Part shown: positions 13,402-17,274 of the stretch, piece by piece
How the letters are laid out: every line of letters begins with the position of its first letter
Numbering within the stretch: position 1 is the first letter of the stretch
Assembly: GCA_964195945.1 (NCBI GenBank)
Contig: CAXMRC010000063.1
Coordinates: forward strand, 1 to 17,274
Direction of reading: 5' to 3'
Source: JAAETI01 sp964195945
Lineage (GTDB): Bacteria; Actinomycetota; Acidimicrobiia; Spongiisociales; UBA5794
DNA: 17,274 nucleotides
Translations under genes and position numbers: made by a program
The notes under the pieces: generated by a model
Seen by the model: the letters and a program-made list of their open reading frames with translations, nothing else
What the model was told of the DNA's origin: nothing
The model's database searches: none

Positions 13402-15741
13402 AGTCGCAAGATGGGTGACGGCGTCGAGCAACTCGGTTGCGAATGACTGCCGGTCGGCGATTATGTGGGGTCCGTCGGTGAACAAACCACGATTCTCCGC
13501 AAGGCTGAGTGCCGACTCGAAGAGGACTTTCGATACTGACTCCGGTTTGGCAACAAGGCCTTGCAGGACGTACTGCTTGCCCAAATCGAGCGCCTGGGGT
13601 CGGATAGTTTCTTTCGTGACACCGGTTTCGTATGCATGGCTCTCGATGATGTCTCCGACCACCCGGTAGGCCTCGAAGAACGGCCGCAAGATGGCATGTG
13701 AGACATACGGACGGAAGGTGTCCAAGATGGCCGTGACGTCGCCGGTCTCGAGATGGTGTTGCAGCTCAGGGTCGTGGTCGGCGAGTTCGTTGCGGATCTG
13801 TTGTTCGAATTCGTCGCTGGCGCTGAAGAAGAACTCGAACTTGAGCAGGTCGCGCAGCCGAAGGGCTTCATCGAGGACTGCTCGTTGCAGGTTGGTCGTT
13901 TCACCGTTCTCGGAGACATGGGCGAGGGCCATTTCGGTGATGGCACGATTGACAAAGAAGTGAATGATGGTGTTGCGGTAGTAGGCGGCCGCAAGGTGTT
14001 GGTCTTGTCCCACCCGGTAGACCGAGTCGGTGCTGCCTTCAAATCGCTCGACAACAAGCGAGTCGACGAGTTGGTCGAGGGTCGCCGCGATCTGGTCGTT
14101 ATGGTCTAGCTGGAGCTTTTCCGAAGTGGGTAGATCGCGGCGGGTGGCGAAATCGAGGTATGGCGCAAGAACCTGTGCTGTCTCAGCAACCGTGAGGCTG
14201 CGGTCGTCGGCGCTAAGCAAGGCAAGGGCGACGAGAGAGATCGGTGTGATCGGGGTGACCTCATTGAGCCGGACTGCCACCTCAAATGCCAGTTTGGGAA
14301 TGGCAGGGTTGTGCGTGTCGTCAGCGTCGTCGGGGAGGTCATCTTGGAGCGCAAGAAACCCTCGCAGCGAGATAGGAGCCCCAAACCGGATGTGGATCCC
14401 ACCGTGGCGGTTGCGTAGACCGCGGATCGTAGAGATCAGCCAACCGAGCGACTCACGTTCTTTAGCCCCACCTGCCTGTTCGGTGGCGTAAGCGCCGATG
14501 TCTTGTATCTGGTCGTAGGCAATAGAGACCGGAATGAGAATCACGTCGTCTGAGGACCTGCGCAGGTAGGAGTCGACCACGTAGGCAAGCATGCCGAGGC
14601 GTGGTGGTCGCAACTTGCCGGATCGGGAGCGGCCGCCCTCGATGTACCACTCCATGGGGAATCGTTTCTCGAGGAGGTAGTCGACGTAGCGACGGAGCAC
14701 GAACTTATACGGCTCGTTGTCACGAAACTCTCGCCGGATAAAGAACACCCCGCTGCGACGCAGCACCGACCCGATTGGGAAGAAGTTCATGTTGATGCCG
14801 CCCGCGGTGTGGTTGGGCGGGAGGCCGTTTTGATAGAGGACGTACTGCAGGACGAGGTGATCAAAATTCGATTTGTGCGATGGGAGAAACACCAGCGGAT
14901 GGTTCTGGCTCATCTCGTAGATGGCAGCTAGTTCTTCCTCGTCGTATTCCAACCCGGTGTACGCCTTCTTCACCAGCCAGCGGATCGCACCGGTTACGAG
15001 GTCGATGACGTAGGGGCTGTGGGTGGCTGCGATCTCTTTGACGTAGCGTCGGGTCTTCACTGCCATTGATTCGTACGAGATGTCGCTGTCTTGAGCGAGT
15101 TCGGCGACTCCCGCGGTGAAGGTCGGCGACTCGATGAGTGATTCCCTGGGGAACTTGGGCACCTTGTAGCGGCTGCCCCGCAGTTTGCGTTCGGCGCGTT
15201 CGAGCTGGATCCACGCCTGGCCGGACGCGAACTGAGCGAGGCTGGCTCCGGAGCTGCGACCACGACCATCGGGGTCGTTCCAATTCTCGCGGACCTCAGA
15301 TGACCGCTGCGGTACGCCGATGACGATCCGGCACCGATCCGGGCGTCTCCGGTAGAGAACGTACTGGCGAATCAAATCGGGATCGCGGGGGTCGCCGAGC
15401 TTGAGAAGATCCCGCCAGCCAACGCTGCGTCGCCCCCCGCGCTTTTCCGGCAGCCAGGAAACTCGCAGTGGGATCAGTAGTGGGTCGGTGCCGGCGTGGA
15501 GGAATGCCTCGATCCTCGGATCGAGGCGCCGGCGCCGGTTCTTGCGGCGACTGCGGGGGAGCATGGCGATCTGGACGTCACCGCGGTGTGCGGTCTTTGG
15601 TTTGTTGCGCTCGATCCAGCCCATGAGGAGATTGCGTTCCAGCGGGCCGCTGGTTTCGAGCAGGACGAGGTAGGGACCCTTTTTGATAGGCCAATGCGGT
15701 TCATTGGTAAGCGCCTGTTCGGAGTATTGGTTCCCTGCCAT
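13375..15741 (-). CDS. plsB: Glycerol-3-phosphate O-acyltransferase PlsB
   Basis: PlsB acylates sn-glycerol 3-phosphate at position 1 with acyl-CoA (or acyl-ACP), the first step of phospholipid and triacylglycerol synthesis, at the membrane. The 788-residue length agrees with E. coli PlsB (~807) and mycobacterial PlsB2. The acyltransferase motifs are in order: PSHKSNFDHL with catalytic His289/Asp294, GVFFIRR (331-337), YIEGGRSRSGKL (366-377) and ILIPVSIAYD (401-410). The rest is the long PlsB-specific N- and C-terminal extensions. The ATG at 15741 is chosen because the frame upstream (to 16080) runs antisense into the next gene. There is no Shine-Dalgarno; TAGACT ends seven bases before the ATG, suggesting a leaderless transcript. 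Confidence 0.95.
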   Translation of the reverse strand: MAGNQYSEQALTNEPHWPIKKGPYLVLLETSGPLERNLLMGWIERNKPKTAHRGDVQIAMLPRSRRKNRRRRLDPRIEAFLHAGTDPLLIPLRVSWLPEKRGGRRSVGWRDLLKLGDPRDPDLIRQYVLYRRRPDRCRIVIGVPQRSSEVRENWNDPDGRGRSSGASLAQFASGQAWIQLERAERKLRGSRYKVPKFPRESLIESPTFTAGVAELAQDSDISYESMAVKTRRYVKEIAATHSPYVIDLVTGAIRWLVKKAYTGLEYDEEELAAIYEMSQNHPLVFLPSHKSNFDHLVLQYVLYQNGLPPNHTAGGINMNFFPIGSVLRRSGVFFIRREFRDNEPYKFVLRRYVDYLLEKRFPMEWYIEGGRSRSGKLRPPRLGMLAYVVDSYLRRSSDDVILIPVSIAYDQIQDIGAYATEQAGGAKERESLGWLISTIRGLRNRHGGIHIRFGAPISLRGFLALQDDLPDDADDTHNPAIPKLAFEVAVRLNEVTPITPISLVALALLSADDRSLTVAETAQVLAPYLDFATRRDLPTSEKLQLDHNDQIAATLDQLVDSLVVERFEGSTDSVYRVGQDQHLAAAYYRNTIIHFFVNRAITEMALAHVSENGETTNLQRAVLDEALRLRDLLKFEFFFSASDEFEQQIRNELADHDPELQHHLETGDVTAILDTFRPYVSHAILRPFFEAYRVVGDIIESHAYETGVTKETIRPQALDLGKQYVLQGLVAKPESVSKVLFESALSLAENRGLFTDGPHIIADRQSFATELLDAVTHLATLSTRPDVG

Positions 15742-15755
15742 CGTCAGAAGTCTAG

Positions 15756-15869
15756 GCGTGCCGCCTTCGGCGGCACATGGGAGTTTGCCGTTGGCAAACT
15801 CCGGCTGGAGGGATGAATGGCATCGCGGGTCGCCTGCGGCGCCACGCGGGAGTTTGCTTGCGGCAAGAG
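15756..15869. repeat. REP-like inverted-repeat elements upstream of plsB
   Basis: Two related units share the pattern GCC(G)CC-T-N-CGGCG-C-C-AC followed by GGGAGTTTGC. Unit one (15756-15802) has two perfect hairpins: GTGCCGCC-TTC-GGCGGCAC (15758-15776) and GGAGTTTGCC-GTT-GGCAAACTCC (15780-15802). Unit two (15829-15867) is a degenerate form with TTGC-GGCAAG in place of the second hairpin. The layout resembles dispersed REP-type intergenic repeats. Confidence 0.6.
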
Positions 15870-15896
15870 ATTGGCCCGGGCAACGCCCGGGCCAAT
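15870..15896 (-). terminator. Hairpin after the small acidic-protein gene
   Basis: A perfect 12-bp stem ATTGGCCCGGGC / GCCCGGGCCAAT with a three-base loop lies 24 bases beyond the stop of the minus-strand gene at 15920. The following sequence (CTCTTGCC) is only weakly U-rich. It is the likely terminator of that gene. Confidence 0.6.
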
Positions 15897-15919
15897 CCTG
15901 CAGTTCGTTTGTAGGTCGG

Positions 15920-16159
15920 TTAGTCGTTGCCGCCGAGGAGGCCACCAAGACCGCCGAGGGCATCCTTGGCTTTGTCCATGAGGCCGCCAACGTCGTCATC
16001 ACCGCCGTCGTCATCGCCGCCGAGGAAGCCCTTGACCTGATCGGCGATCGGGCCGGGGAGTTTGTCGGACACAAAGCCAATGACGGTTTCGATTACGTCT
16101 TGGACTTTGTCGACAGGAAGCCCGGTCTTTTCCTGAAGCTGTTTGATTAGCTCTTCCAT
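15920..16159 (-). CDS. Small acidic Gly/Asp-rich protein, 79 residues
   Basis: The start ATG at 16159 has GGAGGA at ideal spacing, the clearest ribosome site in the right half of the window. A longer frame to 16198 is therefore rejected. Residues 1-47 are an amphipathic helical domain (MEELIKQLQEKTGLP... LPGPIADQVKGFLGG) resembling the small helical DUF2267-type repeat; this resemblance is by eye only. Residues 48-79 are low-complexity Gly/Asp with a short helix MDKAKDAL. There is no signal peptide or membrane segment. It is transcribed on its own, between the zincin gene and plsB. Function unknown. Confidence 0.82.
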   Translation of the reverse strand: MEELIKQLQEKTGLPVDKVQDVIETVIGFVSDKLPGPIADQVKGFLGGDDDGGDDDVGGLMDKAKDALGGLGGLLGGND

Positions 16160-16456
16160 AGATTCCTCCGCACGTGAGTGTTTCGTTCCATTAGACACGC
16201 TAGCGCGGAAAAGAGTTCCGCTCCCGGTAGAGATTGTGTGCCGCTACCGGCGTGATGATGGAGCGACCGTCCGCGTCGACCTGTTGGGAGGGTGTGTCGA
16301 CGCAGACAGCAGCTCGCTGAGCGTGATACCGGGGGCGAGATCATGTCGACAGCGCTGCTGTTCGCAGCGACGGTAGGGATCTTGTGGACCTTCGGTATGG
16401 GGCTTCCCGGCCATAGGGGTATTTCGGCAGGGTGCGGTGGGTTGCTGAAGGGTTTT
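16160..16456. other. Spacer with inverted repeats between two minus-strand genes
   Basis: No gene is supported. Near the small acidic gene are two inverted repeats, GCGGAA-AAGAG-TTCCGC (16205-16221) and CCGGTAG-N13-CTACCGG (16224-16250), probably in its promoter or leader region. The rest (16260-16440) shows no clear signal; a plus-strand frame that crosses it runs antisense through the metallopeptidase gene and into the tRNA, so it is not a gene. Confidence 0.4.
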
Positions 16457-16461
16457 TCAGC
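16444..16461 (-). terminator. Hairpin at the stop of the metallopeptidase gene
   Basis: GCTGAA-GGGTTT-TTCAGC is a perfect 6-bp inverted repeat that includes the TGA stop of the minus-strand gene. No U-tract follows on that strand. Weak terminator or 3'-end structure. Confidence 0.35.
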
Positions 16462-16810
16462 CCCACCCAATCTCGTGGAGTCGCTCATCGCCGATGCCGA
16501 GGTGGTGCCCGATTTCGTGGAGGACGGTTTTGCGGATCTGTTTGCGGAGAGCGGTGGGGGAGAGCCGCATTCGCAGGTGCGCTTGCCGGTAGATGGTGAT
16601 CTTGTCTGGCATGGCGCCAAAGTAGTGGTCGCCACGGTCCGCCAACATCACCCCCTCGTAGAGCCCGAGCAGGTTTCCGTGTTGTTCGATCTGGTCGGGA
16701 CGCGGACGCTCTTCGACAACCACATGGAGGTTGTCGATACTGTCGACCACCCATTCGGGCAGCTCGGCGAGTACCTCGTCTACGACTTGTTCAAACTCGG
16801 TGATTTCCAT
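16457..16810 (-). CDS. Zincin-like metallopeptidase (DUF1025/Zincin_1 family)
   Basis: A 117-residue protein, the normal length of this small family. The zinc-binding motif HEIGHHLGIGD is at residues 98-108 (His98, Glu99, His102, with Asp108 as likely third ligand), followed by ERLHEIGW, the family C-terminus. The N-terminal part (FEQVVDEVLAELPEW) and the NLLGLYEG segment are also typical. No signal peptide is seen, so it is cytoplasmic. A peptidase role is assumed from the HExxH motif; substrates of the family are not established. The ATG at 16810 is 43 bases from the tandem repeats that precede the divergent tRNA-Val. Confidence 0.9.
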   Translation of the reverse strand: MEITEFEQVVDEVLAELPEWVVDSIDNLHVVVEERPRPDQIEQHGNLLGLYEGVMLADRGDHYFGAMPDKITIYRQAHLRMRLSPTALRKQIRKTVLHEIGHHLGIGDERLHEIGWG

Positions 16811-16853
16811 GGCCTGATGGTACGCCGCTGTTGCTACACTCCGAGCCGTTCCC

Positions 16854-16895
16854 GGGCGAACCCGAATCCAGTTCGGGCGAACCCGAATCTAATTC
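16854..16895 (+). repeat. 21-bp tandem repeat abutting tRNA-Val
   Basis: Two copies of GGGCGAACCCGAATCxAxTTC (16854-16874 and 16875-16895) differ at two positions. A third partial copy, GGGCG, is the 5' end of the tRNA itself. Each unit can form GTTCGGG/CCCGAAT-type pairing. It occupies the expected promoter position of the tRNA. Confidence 0.85.
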
Positions 16896-16965
16896 GGGCG
16901 CTTAGCTCAGCGGGAGAGCGCTGCCTTCACGGCAGAGGTCACTGGTTCGATCCCAGTAGCGCCCA
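16896..16965 (+). tRNA. tRNA-Val (CAC)-like gene with a 5-base anticodon loop, possibly defective
   Basis: The acceptor GGGCGCT (16896-16902) pairs with AGCGCCC (16958-16964), discriminator A16965; D-arm and T-arm are normal. The anticodon stem CTGCC/GGCAG (16921-16925/16931-16935) encloses only TTCAC instead of seven bases. Aligning to a normal TTCACAC loop gives anticodon CAC with positions 37-38 missing. It is 70 bases long against 72 in the valine tRNA at 5156. It may be a pseudogene, or an AC dinucleotide may have been lost in the sequence. Confidence 0.75.
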
Positions 16966-16970
16966 CCGGA

Positions 16971-16997
16971 GAAACCCCCTGTAAATAGGGGGTTTTC
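16971..16997 (+). terminator. Terminator after the second tRNA-Val
   Basis: GAAACCCCCT pairs with AGGGGGTTTTC around GTAAAT. It is nearly identical to the hairpin after the first tRNA-Val (5233-5259), showing that tRNA and terminator share origin. Confidence 0.8.
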
Positions 16998-17084
16998 TCA
17001 ATGCGTGTAAGGGTTTCTGACTCCCGGCCCCTCCACCCGTAAACAGTCCCCGATAGCCCCGATATGGTGCAAATAGCCGTGTCG

Positions 17085-17117
17085 TGTGCACTAGATGTGC
17101 ACTAAATGTGCACCGAA
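17085..17117 (+). repeat. Three 11-bp direct repeats containing GTGCAC
   Basis: TGTGCACTAGA, TGTGCACTAAA and TGTGCACCGAA follow one another without spacer. Each holds the palindrome GTGCAC, so sites are spaced one helical turn apart. No gene start is seen close by; a binding-site cluster or a decayed element end is possible. Confidence 0.7.
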
Positions 17118-17170
17118 TGCAGCACCAAACGATCCCCAGAACGCCGATTGAGTTCCGTCCGGGTCAAGGA

Positions 17171-17189
17171 TGTACCACCGGGTAGTACA
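17171..17189. promoter_or_regulatory. 19-bp imperfect palindrome
   Basis: TGTAC-C-ACC-G-GGT-A-GTACA is symmetric except for one C/A pair. It lies 13 bases beyond the stop of the partial minus-strand gene, so it is either a protein-binding site or a 3'-end hairpin. No U-tract. Confidence 0.4.
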
Positions 17190-17202
17190 TGCTGATTAGC
17201 GC

Positions 17203-17274
17203 CTAGCCGAGACTGGTGTCGGCGTCCTTGTTCGATGCAACTGCTTCGGGGACAGCATCGAACCACTCAGCAAC
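17203..17274 (-). CDS. Possible C-terminus of an unknown minus-strand gene
   Basis: The minus strand from the window edge reads 23 codons (VAEWFDAVPEAVASNKDADT..., ending SLG) and a TAG stop at 17203-17205. The composition, acidic and helix-like, resembles coding sequence, but the piece is too short to identify or to be sure of. Confidence 0.35.
   Translation of the reverse strand, partial: VAEWFDAVPEAVASNKDADTSLG

Noticed and set aside
16292..16984. 230-codon plus-strand open frame
   Set aside because: It runs antisense through the zincin gene with its HExxH motif and continues through the tRNA-Val gene and terminator.
5156..16997. Integrated element bounded by tRNA-Val att sites
   Set aside because: The direct repeats fit the idea, but no integrase, phage or transfer gene lies between them and the interval holds core genes (fadD, nfuA, plsB, DivIVA-domain gene).
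17085..17117. CRISPR-like array
   Set aside because: Repeats are 11 bases with no spacers and only three copies; no cas gene is present.

Overview
The window looks like a core chromosomal segment of a high-GC actinobacterium (Actinomycetota). The gene set is housekeeping, and the order miaA-dapF / lexA / LysM protein / nrdR / dut parallels the mycobacterial region miaA-dapF-lexA-Rv2719c-nrdR-dut. It also has a long mycobacterial-type PlsB, a FadD15-type acyl-CoA ligase and a DivIVA-domain coiled-coil protein. A deeply branching class such as Acidimicrobiia would fit, but that placement is inference; no rRNA or other taxonomic marker is present.

Left part (1-4890) is a genome-integrity and nucleotide-pool neighbourhood. 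The 3' end of miaA overlaps dapF. lexA converges on dapF with overlapping stop codons. A divergent regulatory region carries three LexA-box-like palindromes, one inside a TTGACA-type promoter. That promoter points at a small membrane-anchored LysM protein, which has the size and position of an SOS cell-division inhibitor (YneA/ChiZ type). nrdR follows, then a convergent gene for an unknown single-pass membrane protein, then dut (dUTPase).

4954-5259 holds a tRNA cluster (Gly-GCC, Cys-GCA, Val-GAC) with two hairpin terminators. After a gene-poor stretch comes a secreted protein fusing an NTF2-like domain to a phosphotriesterase-like metallohydrolase. A short decayed copy of part of its NTF2-like domain lies just downstream, followed by several RNA hairpins. 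A monoglyceride-lipase-like hydrolase and an unknown 312-residue protein lie on the minus strand.

A small plus-strand gene ends in an unusual CTAG-rich tandem hairpin repeat. It is followed by a long-chain acyl-CoA ligase and an NfuA-type Fe-S protein. On the minus strand lie a DivIVA-domain protein, PlsB glycerol-3-phosphate acyltransferase, a small acidic protein and a zincin-like metallopeptidase. FadD and PlsB both belong to fatty-acid/phospholipid metabolism, and the hydrolase may act on glycerolipids, but they are not one operon.

At the right end a second tRNA-Val copy, with its own copy of the same terminator, has an anticodon loop two bases too short. The last 72 bases appear to hold the C-terminus of a minus-strand gene. 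I see no CRISPR array, prophage, transposase, toxin-antitoxin pair or recognisable defence system. The most unusual items are the atypical tRNA-Val anticodon loops, the triple SOS-box divergent region, the CTAG hairpin repeat, the NTF2-phosphotriesterase fusion with its remnant copy, and the repeat-rich gap upstream of plsB.
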